From contig NZ_CALBWS010000021.1 of NCBI RefSeq assembly GCF_937468385.1, forward strand, positions 31,770 through 95,769: a DNA stretch of 64,000 nucleotides. Direction: 5' to 3'. Shown piece after piece: positions 8,267 through 16,593 of the stretch (positions are counted from its first letter, which is position 1; the number at the start of each line of letters is the position of its first letter). The position numbers were made by a program, and so were the translations under genes. Origin of the DNA: Neobacillus rhizosphaerae (GTDB lineage: Bacteria; Bacillota; Bacilli; Bacillales; Cytobacillaceae). Below the pieces are notes generated by a model. That model was given only the letters and a program-made list of their open reading frames with translations, was not told the DNA's origin and did not search any database.

Positions 8267-8902
8267 ATGGAAAATGGTGTGAAAAAAATTAAGATCGCCG
8301 TAAATGGAGGAATAGGGTTTGGGGCTAAACTCAATCCAAAACAACTTGTTACAATCTCAAAATATATGAATGAAGATGAGGAACTTGAACTAACAACATT
8401 ACAACAACTCATTATAGAAATCTCGGAAGATAAAAAGGAAGAAATCATAGAAGAATTTCAAAAGGTTGGCTTAGCATGTTATCCGGTTGGAAACTTTGTA
8501 AAAAGCTTGAGAACCTGCAATTTTTGCAAAGGGGAAATAGAAGAAGGAATGCCGGTGGCAAAAGAGCTAAATCGCCGTATAGCAGGAAAAGCCGTACCGT
8601 TTACCCTAAAGGTTGCTTATACAGGTTGTCCTATAGGTTGCGGTGAACCAATGTTAAGTGACATAGGTGTTATGAAAATTAAAGATCATTACAATTTATA
8701 TGTTGGAGGAAAAGCAAAAGGGAAAGACGCTGAGGTTGGTTCCTTGCTAATGGAGAATCTAACTCCAGAAGAATTATACGATGCTGTTGAAAAGATCATT
8801 GCTATGTATTCAGAAATGGGTAAAAAGCGGGAGACATTTTACAAATTTTTAAAACGGATAGGTAAAGAACAATTGATAAGTAATATAGTTGAAATGGAAT
8901 AA
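8267..8902 (+). CDS. Small nitrite/sulfite reductase-like [4Fe-4S] siroheme-domain protein
   Basis: A 211-residue protein corresponding to one ferredoxin-like half domain plus one siroheme/[4Fe-4S] domain of the nitrite/sulfite reductase family. Cys ligands appear as RTCNFCKGE (C-x2-C, residues about 83-86) and YTGCPIGCGEP (C-x3-C, about 124-128). The second motif is the standard one; the first differs from the C-x5-C of classic enzymes, as in the small Dsr-like proteins of uncertain function. SD AGGGGGAGAAG precedes ATG 8267. It is monocistronic, with an operator-like palindrome upstream. Confidence 0.7.
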   Translation: MENGVKKIKIAVNGGIGFGAKLNPKQLVTISKYMNEDEELELTTLQQLIIEISEDKKEEIIEEFQKVGLACYPVGNFVKSLRTCNFCKGEIEEGMPVAKELNRRIAGKAVPFTLKVAYTGCPIGCGEPMLSDIGVMKIKDHYNLYVGGKAKGKDAEVGSLLMENLTPEELYDAVEKIIAMYSEMGKKRETFYKFLKRIGKEQLISNIVEME

Positions 8903-8960
8903 GGGAGTTTCTTAGTTGGAACAGTCTTTTTCCATTTACAAGAAGTTTGTGAAATATTTT

Positions 8961-9030
8961 ACTTAAACAAACGGGTGCTTTACTTCAATAAGGAGTAAGG
9001 CTTTTTTCTTGTTCAACTCCCTCAGTTTAA
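8961..9030. repeat. Dispersed hairpin/terminator repeat
   Basis: Begins ACTTAAACAAACGGGTGC. The variable stem GCTTTACTTC/GGAGTAAGGC is followed by TTTTTTCTTG, and the copy ends GTTCAACTCCCTCAGTTTAA. It directly follows the reductase gene and probably terminates it. Confidence 0.75.
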
Positions 9031-9052
9031 TAGCTTTTTCTTACGAATGCTC

Positions 9053-9369
9053 GCTTATTCGCAGGATTTCATACCACTTTGTATCGGCATATCGGATGAA
9101 TTAAAAGAGTCATGACAGTTTTGGTTAAATGAGGGCATGTGGAAATAGAGGATTAGTCTAAAATCCCATATACTTCCATGATTATGCACGCATTCTCCAC
9201 ACTGTCCTTGGAGGCTTTCCCTCCCATGTCTCAACGGGTCTCAGCCCTTTCATTCCTTCGTCATGCCTATCCAAGGGGTGGAGGCCGGTTTTGCTAACGG
9301 AACGGGTCGGTGCCCTTTTGTGGAACACATCCGGTACTCCGTGCTTTCTTTGAAATCCTACGAATAAGC
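9053..9369 (-). other. Non-coding end of the IS110-family element
   Basis: The 317 bases downstream of the transposase are bounded by a 19-bp imperfect inverted repeat, GCTTATTCGCAGGATTTCA at 9053-9071 and TGAAATCCTACGAATAAGC at 9351-9369 (one mismatch). The interior is GC-richer than its surroundings and contains complementary segments but no ORF. IS110-family elements encode a guiding (bridge) RNA in a long non-coding end, and this stretch is the natural candidate. The exact element boundaries are not determined. Confidence 0.4.
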
Positions 9370-9419
9370 CAATTCTCGTAAATAACTAACTTCTAAAAAT
9401 GTAAATAAACGACTAAATC

Positions 9420-10669
9420 TTAAGCTGCTATTTGTGTGATAGATAATACTTTTTCAGGTGTGTAGTCTAGTCCATTTCGAGCCATTCCTACTAAGATTCG
9501 AGCTAGTTTTCCACACAGCTTCATGATCGACTTAATTCTCTTCATTTTTTTCACCTTAACATTGGCGGAGTGGAGGGCTTTGAACTCAGGGTTATTCATC
9601 ACTAAGGCTATCGTCGCCATAAACAGAAAACGCCGAAGTCGAGAACGACCACGTTTGGATAATTTAATCTGTCCTTTCCACTTACCTGAACTTGCCTCAG
9701 CTAGATGTAATCCTGCATGCCGTAACAGGGAATTTCCGTGGGTAAACCCACTTAAATCTCCCGCCTCTCCCAAAATACCTGCCAGTGTAATAGGACTAAT
9801 CCCTTTAATGGCAAGCATCTTCTTGACACAAGGTATTTGCTTCAGTACGTCTGTAGCTTCTTTTTCAATTGTTTCAAGCTGGGCAGTGGCAAGATCGTAT
9901 TCTTCGAGTAATTGGTTTAAATGAAGCTTATGAGCATCGATGGCCCGCTGAGTCCCGACCGAACTTTTCGCAAGTTCAATAAGCAAACGAGCTTTAGGAA
10001 AACCAGCGTGTCGTTTCATTAATAATTTCCATCTATCCACTATTTCTTGTGGCTGTAATGTCTTTAATTCTCCTGGTGTTGGGAAAGCGCGAAGGGTGGC
10101 AATGGCACCTTTGCTCATTATGTCTTTAAACACTTGCCTTAGTTCTGGAAAAACGATTTCCACCCAACGGTGGAGTTGATTTTTGGCTGTGACCAAACGT
10201 TTTACAACCACGTCACGGTTGGACATAAGCACTCGTAGTTTTTCGAATGTTTCCGAATTGGAACGTGTAAAAGCATAGTAGCCATTCTTGACCATATCAG
10301 CGATGACGAGGGCATCTTTTTTATCACTTTTAGATTGGGTATTGTCTCGGTTTTCCTTATTTTTTTTGACTAAATGAGGATTAACTAAAACGACTTCTAT
10401 ATGATGTTCGGATAACCACTGGGCTAAATTTAACCAATAGTGTCCTGTAGGTTCCATACCAACTATTACTTTGTTTAAGTTTTTAGATTGGAGGAGTTTA
10501 TTAATCCATTGAAATAATTGAAGGAAAGAGGTTCTCCAATGATAATCCCACGGTAGTTTACTGCTCGGGATACATGTATTTGTTGGGCAATATCAATCCC
10601 TACAACAAGATGTTGGTTAGTAATTCTTTCAATTAGTTGATTTTGTTTGTGTTGCATTTTAAACTTCAT
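9420..10669 (-). pseudogene. IS110-family transposase, frameshifted
   Basis: Read from ATG 10669 (SD AAAGGAGGAAG), the N-terminal RuvC-like part starts with MQHKQ then HLVVGIDIAQQIHVSRAVNY and runs to EPLSF near 10525, where the frame is lost. The continuation, in another frame, is QLFQWINKLLQSKNLNKVIV then GMEPTGHYWLNLAQWL to 9420. It holds the DEDD-type catalytic EPTGHY and the C-terminal Tnp20 domain with IKGISPITLAGILGEAGDL and a Ser in RHAGLHLAEASSGKWKGQ. A small deletion near 10520 explains the shift. The element sits between two copies of the dispersed repeat. Confidence 0.85.
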
Positions 10670-10772
10670 AGTAGAGCTTCCTCCTTTGATGATGAGTTAG
10701 AGTGGTATCCATACTCTTATCTTACTGAGGGGCTCTCTTTTTTTCAAAGCTGATAATTAACGATCTACAGGA

Positions 10773-10840
10773 ATGCTATCGGGGTGCGATGCTTTAAGAG
10801 GGCCACGCCTTTTTCTTGTTAAACTAAGAGTCAGGTTTAT
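10773..10840. repeat. Dispersed hairpin/terminator repeat
   Basis: Contains CTATCGGGGTGCGATGCTTT, a CGCC-stem terminator ending CTTTTTCTTG, and the right half TTAAACTAAGAGTCAGGTTT. It flanks the right side of the IS110 element. Confidence 0.65.
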
Positions 10841-10924
10841 TTAAAAAGAAAAAAATAAAAATCAACCACTTACCGAATTATGGTAATGTTAAAATAGTGA
10901 ATTTATTTTAGGAGTGAGAGGGTT

Positions 10925-11086
10925 ATGGGGATAATTTACGGCTTAGTAGGTTTAGTTGGTCTATTTCTTATTATTGTATATGCCGTTAGTTTTGGCATTG
11001 ATAATTCTAAGCAAGTTAAGCTTTTAAGGTCTGAACTAAAAGAAATAAAAAAAGAACTAAAAATATTAGGGGAAAATCAGAAATAG
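10925..11086 (+). CDS. Small membrane protein with coiled-coil tail (53 aa)
   Basis: ATG 10925 follows TTAGGAGTGAGAGG. The product has one membrane helix (GLVGLVGLFLIIVYAVSFGI) followed by a charged heptad-like tail (LLRSELKEIKKELKIL). This layout is common in Bacillus membrane microproteins. It matches no family I can name. Confidence 0.6.
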   Translation: MGIIYGLVGLVGLFLIIVYAVSFGIDNSKQVKLLRSELKEIKKELKILGENQK

Positions 11087-11092
11087 ATAATG

Positions 11093-11179
11093 TTCTTATT
11101 CAAGTAACGGGTGCTTGAGTTGAAGTTGAGTTGCGGCGGCAGCTCTTTTTTTGTTGATCAGCTAAAGGGTAGGTCAATG
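11093..11179. repeat. Dispersed hairpin/terminator repeat
   Basis: Left half TTCAAGTAACGGGTGCTTGA then GTTGAAG. The terminator stem GAGTTGC/GCAGCTC region is followed by TTTTTTTG, and the right half is CAGCTAAAGGGTAGGTCAA. It ends the small gene before it. Confidence 0.7.
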
Positions 11180-11228
11180 TAATAATGATACAATTAAACA
11201 AACAGTAGAAGGAAAGGAGTGAATCACG

Positions 11229-11897
11229 ATAGAAGTAGGTCAATATTTAAACAATACTTTTCCAGGGCTTGTGTTGGCACCTAGTCTTTATCATCAATGG
11301 GATATAGGGATTCACTTTGAATTAGGATCTGGTATGTATCAATTCAAAGATGATGGAAGCCTTAACCTTGAAATGTTTGAACGTGTATATAATCAGGCAT
11401 TGTCTATTTTTAAAGAACTTTTTTCAAATTCGGATGAAATTTTTCTTGTGACCAATGTTTATCGGCACAAGTCTGATGAAGTTAGGAAAAAGCGAATAAA
11501 GGTTTATGATCGCTATATAAAAAATAAAGATCTAAAATTTCATTTAAGGCAAGAATCCTTGCCATATGTATTTGATGATGAAGATGCTGATGATTATTAT
11601 ACCTCTCGATTTTCACTAAAGTGCCACAAACAAGACTTTAAATACTCATTACTCATTAAGGCAGCGTGCAATGAGGACTTTCCTTTGAAACCTAAGCTAG
11701 GTGGTAGTGGGTGCGGTTCAGACTATCCAGATGTGTTTTTCATTAATCTTACCAAAAATGTGATTTTTTTCATTTATGATGATAGAGGATGTGAAGTCAT
11801 CGCAACTAATAAAGAAACAATATATCCTTTATATATAAAATACGGCGATTTGATTGATGAATACTCACGAGAAGAGATTGATCAACGTTTTAAATAA
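11229..11897 (+). CDS. DUF3885 domain protein, apparent ATA start
   Basis: The coding frame matches DUF3885 from IEVGQYLNNTFPGLVLAPSL onward, including the family motif DFPLKPKLGGSGCGSDYPD near residue 155 and IFFIYDDRGCEVIA near residue 180. The conserved N-terminus begins at an ATA codon at 11229, placed 9 bases after AAAGGAG. The first standard start is TTG 11271, inside the domain and without an SD. I therefore give the ATA; it may be an ATG that mutated. The family's function is unknown. A repeat copy lies on each side. Confidence 0.7.
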   Translation: MEVGQYLNNTFPGLVLAPSLYHQWDIGIHFELGSGMYQFKDDGSLNLEMFERVYNQALSIFKELFSNSDEIFLVTNVYRHKSDEVRKKRIKVYDRYIKNKDLKFHLRQESLPYVFDDEDADDYYTSRFSLKCHKQDFKYSLLIKAACNEDFPLKPKLGGSGCGSDYPDVFFINLTKNVIFFIYDDRGCEVIATNKETIYPLYIKYGDLIDEYSREEIDQRFK

Positions 11898-11950
11898 GGA
11901 TGTAATTTTGTAACCCACTTCTCACACCCTTTGTTCTAAGAAATTTTTAT

Positions 11951-12045
11951 ACACTTCTTGTTTCACTAGCAGGTGTAAGAATTTAAGATCAGGCTGCCAT
12001 CTTTGGTAGCTTCTTCTTGTGCTAACGAGCAGGTTACTTGAAGAA
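11951..12045. repeat. Dispersed hairpin/terminator repeat
   Basis: Left half CTTGTTTCACTAGCAGGTGT, terminator core AGGCTGCCATCTTTGGTAGC followed by TTCTTCTTG, right half GCTAACGAGCAGGTTACTTG then AAGAAGG. Confidence 0.75.
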
Positions 12046-12158
12046 GGATTAACGCACTTTTTGTAGAACTATTGACCTAACGAAATAAGTTTTTATTGAA
12101 AAATTTCGGAAATAAGGTGAAGTTTATAGAATTAAATTTCTACATAAGGGGGGATTTA

Positions 12159-12335
12159 GTGTATATCTTTTTATTCATAGTTTTAACAATGGTTTTTGGT
12201 TATATTCTATTGTGGGTACATCCGTTATTTGCGGCATTATTAGCCTTCATTATTGTCGTCGGATTTTTGTTGAGAGGCTTATATTTACTTAACGAAATAA
12301 AAAATAAACTTTCAAATATTGATACAAAGAAATAA
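12159..12335 (+). CDS. Small two-helix membrane protein (58 aa)
   Basis: GTG 12159 is chosen because AAGGGGGG lies 5 bases upstream; the in-frame TTG at 12096 has no SD. The product is two hydrophobic helices (YIFLFIVLTMVFGYILLWV and FAALLAFIIVVGFLLRG) plus a charged tail (NEIKNKLSNIDTKK). It matches no named family. Confidence 0.55.
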   Translation: MYIFLFIVLTMVFGYILLWVHPLFAALLAFIIVVGFLLRGLYLLNEIKNKLSNIDTKK

Positions 12336-12581
12336 AAGAAATTGGATTATATAACAATGCTAAACGGCTTGGAAAATTCCTCGTCGCTTTTAGTGAAATA
12401 ATTCTGTGAATTTAAGTGTAAAAAATTATGCGATTAATGGTGGTTTCATTTGAGATTTCTCATTCTAGGACCTAAAAGTAAAATCGTTCATAATTAGAAG
12501 GGAGTTTTTATTATATAGATATTTGTAAAAAATTGTACTTAAACTATAGGGTGCTTTAATTAAAAAAGGAGAAATACAATT

Positions 12582-12776
12582 ATGAAAATACATTGTTGTG
12601 AGGATATGGCTTATCATGCAAATTTCAAGTGCGATATCCATGAAAAGCCTTTTGAATGTCCCGACAAACTCATCATATTCGATGAAAAGGTTAAGGACTA
12701 TGGATTAATAATTCATGATGGCGGTACTTCAAGTATCAGAATAGATTTTTGTCCGTGGTGTGGTACGAAGCTATAA
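12582..12776 (+). CDS. DUF6980 small Cys-rich protein
   Basis: A 64-residue protein with an N-terminal HCCEDM, a central CDIHEKPFECPD and a C-terminal FCPWCGTKL, giving two or three Cys pairs suited to one zinc ribbon. The layout, including IIHDGGTSSIRI before the last CxxC, matches DUF6980 proteins of Bacillus. SD AAAAGGAG precedes ATG 12582. The function is unknown. An incomplete left half of the repeat (TTGTACTTAAACTATAGGGT) is just upstream. Confidence 0.75.
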   Translation: MKIHCCEDMAYHANFKCDIHEKPFECPDKLIIFDEKVKDYGLIIHDGGTSSIRIDFCPWCGTKL

Positions 12777-12786
12777 ATTTTGGATA

Positions 12787-12886
12787 CATTCTTCTTTCAC
12801 TAACTGGTGCAATAGTTAAAGAATCGGAGCTGTCAATTTGGCAGCTTTTCCTGTTCCACTAACTGGCAGTATAGTTGAAGAAGAAC
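12787..12886. repeat. Dispersed hairpin/terminator repeat
   Basis: Left half CACTAACTGGTGCAATAGTT, terminator GAGCTGTC AATTT GGCAGCTTTTC, right half CACTAACTGGCAGTATAGTT then GAAGAAG. Confidence 0.8.
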
Positions 12887-12941
12887 TTATGCTAAATTTA
12901 TATAAAAGGTAATAAAAATACATAGAATAGGCGGAAATAGA

Positions 12942-13466
12942 ATGAATTTACCAACCTTTAAATACAATCTTGACCCAATTAAATTAGGAGTAATAATTGA
13001 AGAAGAAACAATATGTCCAGTTTGTAAAAAAGAACGTGATTTTGTTTATGATGGACCATTTTATTCATTGGAGGAAGTTGAAGGAATCTGTCCTTGGTGT
13101 ATTGCAGATGGTTCGGCAGCACAAAAATATGAAGGTGATTTTCAAGATTCATATTCATGTGATGAAGTTGATAAAGAAGAATATTTAGATGAATTAATCT
13201 ATAGAACTCCAGGCTATACTAGTTGGCAACAAGGGTATTGGTTAAGTCATTGTGGAGATTTCTGTTCTATTATTGGTTATGTTGGATGGGAAGAAATAAA
13301 GCATTTAGAAAATGAATTAGAGAGTGATATTAAAAGAATTTGTGACGATTATAATCTTACAAATGAAGATTTTAAAAATTTTTTAGTAAATGATGGAGAT
13401 TTTCAAGGTTATTTATTTCAATGTAATTGCTGTAAAAAACATCGTCTTCATGTGGATGCGTCATAA
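12942..13466 (+). CDS. CbrC family (UPF0167) protein
   Basis: A 174-residue cytoplasmic protein with the CbrC layout. It has an N-terminal PTFKYNLDP, a zinc-type ICPVCKKER and GICPWCIADGSAA in the first third, the conserved TPGYTSWQQGYWLSHCGDFC centre, and a C-terminal FQCNCCKKHRLHVD. E. coli CbrC is linked to colicin E2 tolerance; no biochemical role is established in Bacillus. ATG 12942 follows ATAGGCGG. It is a single gene between repeat copies. Confidence 0.85.
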   Translation: MNLPTFKYNLDPIKLGVIIEEETICPVCKKERDFVYDGPFYSLEEVEGICPWCIADGSAAQKYEGDFQDSYSCDEVDKEEYLDELIYRTPGYTSWQQGYWLSHCGDFCSIIGYVGWEEIKHLENELESDIKRICDDYNLTNEDFKNFLVNDGDFQGYLFQCNCCKKHRLHVDAS

Positions 13467-13482
13467 TCTTTATAAAAGTAGT

Positions 13483-13570
13483 TAATACAACTAAACGCAT
13501 GCAATAGTTGAAGATCAAGCTGCCATTTAGGCGGCATTCTTATTCAAGTAACGGGCAGGTTCAAGAAGGA
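13483..13570. repeat. Dispersed hairpin/terminator repeat
   Basis: Left half ACAACTAAACGCATGCAATA then GTTGAAGA, terminator core AGCTGCC ATTTA GGCGGC, right half TTCAAGTAACGGGCAGGTTC then AAGAAGG. It follows the cbrC-like gene. Confidence 0.75.
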
Positions 13571-13625
13571 TTGTGTAGATAATTTGTAGAACTCTTTAAA
13601 ATAAACCAATTATAGGGGATAAAAA

Positions 13626-14009
13626 GTGAAAGTAAAAATACTGAAATGTGTAAAGCAAGTAGCAGACGGATTTATAGTGGGTTTTTACTCTCAATACGGT
13701 ACAGCGGAAGGCAAATGGGTTGGCACTGAACCAAATTTGAATGGTGAATATTATATAGAAATTGATATTCCTGGTATTTGTGAATGGGGGACACAGGTTA
13801 TACCCATTAATGAAAAAATAAGCCAGATTAAAAGTTATCAAAATCGGATTTATTTATCTGGGAAACTGGAGTCCGTTGATGAAGGGTTTGCTGTGCTTAG
13901 AATTGGAGATAGTATTGTTGCTTTTGAATTAATTGGCGAAGAATATACAACTGGTACGTATGTAAGAGTTGAAACAGACATAATTACTCTTTATGATATT
14001 AATCTTTAG
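13626..14009 (+). CDS. Hypothetical protein (127 aa)
   Basis: Starts at GTG 13626 behind TAGGGGAT. It is a soluble, beta-rich sequence without membrane segments or cysteine clusters; WVGTEPNLNGEYYIEIDIPG is its most distinctive part. The pattern suggests a small-domain immunity-type protein, but I cannot assign a family. Confidence 0.6.
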   Translation: MKVKILKCVKQVADGFIVGFYSQYGTAEGKWVGTEPNLNGEYYIEIDIPGICEWGTQVIPINEKISQIKSYQNRIYLSGKLESVDEGFAVLRIGDSIVAFELIGEEYTTGTYVRVETDIITLYDINL

Positions 14010-14011
14010 TG

Positions 14012-14047
14012 TTTCTTCTTAAGCTAACGGGTGCAAGAGTTTAATTA
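14012..14047. repeat. Left half of the dispersed repeat
   Basis: Only the left half remains (TTCTTAAGCTAACGGGTGCA then AGAGTTTAATTAG). It is followed by a bidirectional terminator rather than the usual core. Confidence 0.6.
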
Positions 14048-14095
14048 GGGCCTAATTTTAAGATTTCAAAACTAATAAGATATTAAAAAACGATT

Positions 14096-14128
14096 AAAAT
14101 ACCCGCACATTTTAAGAGCGGGTATTTT
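14096..14128. terminator. Bidirectional terminator
   Basis: AAAATACCCGC (14096-14106) and GCGGGTATTTT (14118-14128) form a perfect 11-bp stem with T-rich sequence on both sides. It sits between convergent genes ending at 14009 and 14142. Confidence 0.85.
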
Positions 14129-14141
14129 CTAATAAAATGCT

Positions 14142-14975
14142 TTAATTAGATTTCTCAATTGATTTTTGGTGGTCAAAACAATATATTTTACCTTTAAATT
14201 TTGTGTTTGATAAACAATACATTTTCACTTTTTCAGACACAGATGTATTACAAATCACACAAGTGGATTTTTTACTTTTACTATCTGAAGGATTACTTTT
14301 TAATAAATGAATATGTTGCTCTCTAATTTTTGGATTAGTTACGTTCAAATTTTTAAAGCAATTATGAAGGAATATAATTTCTTTATCACTTAATAAAGGG
14401 TCTTGGTGCGCCATTTTTATTCGAGAAATTTTCCTGTGAATAAAATCTGTCAACTCTAAGTCATATACAATAAGTTCATTTGAGTCAATTTTGCGGTAAT
14501 CTAAATCCAATTTAAAAGTGCAACGCTTTGTGAAAGATACCATTGAGATAAATAAACTATGGTATTTTACATCAATTAAAGATTTTAATGCTTGAATATG
14601 TCCGTAATTTTGAACAAATGGGTTCATCATTTTAAATTTCCCATTAATCAACCATGACTTATGTTCTTTTGAACCATATATGGTTCCTTGATAATTCTTA
14701 GTTTCAATAACGAAAATACCATATGGAGTAATGATCAGATGATCTATTTGAGAGTATCCTGACTGTGATTTTTGGTTTTTGATCATTATATCGCTTAAAT
14801 ATAGAAAGTCTTTAGGTAATTGGGCCAATTGAATATTAATTTTATACTCTCCTAATTCTCCTTTTCTTGTGGCAATTTGATCATTTGTCTTTTTGGGAAT
14901 CGGTGAGGCGGGTTTAACTTCATGATTTTTGGCTATGTCCTTTTTCTTCGAAAAAATACTTAAGAAAGATAACAT
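14142..14975 (-). CDS. NERD (nuclease-related) domain protein
   Basis: A 277-residue protein with a NERD domain over residues about 35-150, recognised by RKGELGEYKI, HLIITPYGIFVIETKNYQGT (the restriction-endonuclease-like core Asp/Glu-x-Lys) and WLINGKFKMMNPFVQNYGHI. A short C-terminal Cys-rich segment (STCVICN, MYCLSN, IYCFDHQ) could bind zinc. Predicted DNA or nucleic-acid cleavage is a family inference. SD AAAGGAGAAAATC precedes ATG 14975. It is one of the few minus-strand genes here. Confidence 0.8.
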   Translation of the reverse strand: MLSFLSIFSKKKDIAKNHEVKPASPIPKKTNDQIATRKGELGEYKINIQLAQLPKDFLYLSDIMIKNQKSQSGYSQIDHLIITPYGIFVIETKNYQGTIYGSKEHKSWLINGKFKMMNPFVQNYGHIQALKSLIDVKYHSLFISMVSFTKRCTFKLDLDYRKIDSNELIVYDLELTDFIHRKISRIKMAHQDPLLSDKEIIFLHNCFKNLNVTNPKIREQHIHLLKSNPSDSKSKKSTCVICNTSVSEKVKMYCLSNTKFKGKIYCFDHQKSIEKSN

Positions 14976-15063
14976 GATTTTCTCCTTTTACATATGTATA
15001 TAATAATTGTATCTTTCGTATGGGAGTTTGACTATAACGTGTTTTTAACTTTGAATTAGTATA

Positions 15064-15150
15064 ATTAGTAATGGCCCCGAGTTGAAAATTAGCAGCTAAA
15101 CTATCCGGCTTTTTCTTATTAAACTAAAGGGAGTTTAGTTAAATAAGAAG
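15064..15150. repeat. Dispersed repeat, divergent copy
   Basis: Core AGCAGCTAAACTATCCGGCT then TTTTCTT, right half ATTAAACTAAAGGGAGTTTA then GTTAAATAAG. The left half is degenerate. Confidence 0.55.
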
Positions 15151-15185
15151 TGCTACAATAGTAGTAAAAAATCGGGGGATTTTGT

Positions 15186-15499
15186 ATGGCTGATATAGAA
15201 GCAAAAATAACATTTCATACCACTGAAGAAGGTGGAAGAACGACTCCTGTTTTTTCTGGTTATCGTCCAGCACATTAGTGAACAATGATTATTTAACCAC
15301 TGGGATACATCAATACTATGATAGAGAAAAGGTCGAGTTAGGTGAGACAGTTTTAGGGACAATCACATTTATCACTCCAGAGGCGTACCCAGAATGTTTA
15401 TGGGTTGGAAAAAGGATATCTATACAAGAAGCATCCCATATTGTTGGTTATGCGGAGATAACTAAAATATTTAATGAAACACTATTAAAGAACATGTGA
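15186..15499 (+). pseudogene. EF-Tu C-terminal-domain-like protein, frameshifted
   Basis: ATG 15186, behind CGGGGGATT, opens [18 protein letters not shown] and continues to FSGYRPAH, then stops at 15276. The other frame resumes at once with VNNDYLTTGIHQYYDREKVE then LGETVLGTITFITPEAYPEC to 15499. Together they make an about 104-residue protein resembling the EF-Tu/IF-2 domain-III-like small proteins of Bacillus. One extra base near 15275 separates the halves. It is a pseudogene or a sequence error. Confidence 0.65.
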
Positions 15500-15502
15500 A
15501 AA

Positions 15503-15593
15503 TCTTATCCATCTATCGGGTGCAAGAGTTAAAGATCAGCTGCCATTTTCGGCGGCTTTTCTTATTGAAGTAACTGGCAGGATAGTTTAACAA
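15503..15593. repeat. Dispersed hairpin/terminator repeat
   Basis: Left half ATCTATCGGGTGCAAGAGTT, terminator AGCTGCC ATTTTC GGCGGCTTTTC, right half TGAAGTAACTGGCAGGATAG then TTTAACA. Confidence 0.8.
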
Positions 15594-15630
15594 AAATATA
15601 TTTGATTAGTAAAAATAGAGGAGGTATAGG

Positions 15631-16488
15631 TTGAAGAGAAGAACAAAAAAGAGATGGCTATACTTTTTAATCGGTATGACTTTATTAATTTATTTTTTTT
15701 ATTTTCAAAACAATTCAATTGTAACAAGTGAATATAGCATTCGATCAGACAAGCTCCCACAAAATTTTAATGGATATAAAATTGTACAATTATCTGACTT
15801 GCACAGTAAGTCTTTTAGGAATAACCAAAGTAACTTAGTTAAAAGAGTGAAAAAGGAAAAACCAGATTTGATTGTATTTACAGGTGATTTAATAGATTCA
15901 GAAAAATATGATGAGAAACCTAGTTTAATTTTGATGGGAAAATTGGTTCAAGTTGCTCCAGTTTATTACGTGACAGGAAATCATGAATGGTGGTCTGGGA
16001 AATTCAATTCATTAGAGGATAAATTAAAAAACATCGGTGTACAAGTGATGAGAAACTCAGCAGAGGAAATTACCAATGGAACTGACAAAATTCAAATTAT
16101 AGGAATTGATGACCCAGCAAATGTAAAAGAATCTTATGCAGAAAAAGCCACAACGGAAGAAAACATCATTAATTCATTAGAAGGACTCGAAGAAGAAGAT
16201 AATTTTCAAATTCTATTATCACATAGACCTGAAATGTTTTCTCTTTATAGTGAATATGAATTTGATGTTGTTTTTTCAGGTCACGCACACGGCGGACAAT
16301 TTAGAATTCCTTTCATTGGTGGTTTAATTGCTCCAGACCAAGGATTATTTCCAAAGTATACTTCTGGTAAATACAATTCATTGAACACTACAATGATTGT
16401 AAATAGAGGACTTGGAAATAGTATTATTCCTTTAAGGATTTTTAATCGTCCAGAAATTGTTTTAGTGACATTAAACTATGTTAAATAA
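15631..16488 (+). CDS. Membrane-anchored metallophosphoesterase (YkuE/YaeI type)
   Basis: A 285-residue protein with an N-terminal membrane anchor (residues 9-25) and a calcineurin-like phosphoesterase domain. All metal-ligand motifs are present in order: SDLHSK (D-x-H), FTGDLIDSE, GNHEWW, LSHRPE and SGHAHGGQ. The catalytic domain should face outward; the substrate is unknown, possibly a lipid-linked phosphate as proposed for YaeI. TTG 15631 is used because GAGGAGGTATAGG lies directly upstream. Single gene between repeats. Confidence 0.88.
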   Translation: MKRRTKKRWLYFLIGMTLLIYFFYFQNNSIVTSEYSIRSDKLPQNFNGYKIVQLSDLHSKSFRNNQSNLVKRVKKEKPDLIVFTGDLIDSEKYDEKPSLILMGKLVQVAPVYYVTGNHEWWSGKFNSLEDKLKNIGVQVMRNSAEEITNGTDKIQIIGIDDPANVKESYAEKATTEENIINSLEGLEEEDNFQILLSHRPEMFSLYSEYEFDVVFSGHAHGGQFRIPFIGGLIAPDQGLFPKYTSGKYNSLNTTMIVNRGLGNSIIPLRIFNRPEIVLVTLNYVK

Positions 16489-16509
16489 ATATGAAGCTTG
16501 TGAGTGATT

Positions 16510-16591
16510 ACACTTAAACTGTTGCGATGCCTCAATAAAGAAGGATCGTTTTTTTCTTATTCAAGTAACGAAGCGGTTTAGTTGAACTAGG
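16510..16591. repeat. Dispersed hairpin/terminator repeat
   Basis: CACTTAAACTGTTGCGATGC, then the stem CGATGCCTC/GAAGGATCG followed by TTTTTTTCTT, right half TTCAAGTAACGAAGCGGTTT then AGTTGAA. Confidence 0.8.
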
Positions 16592-16593
16592 AA

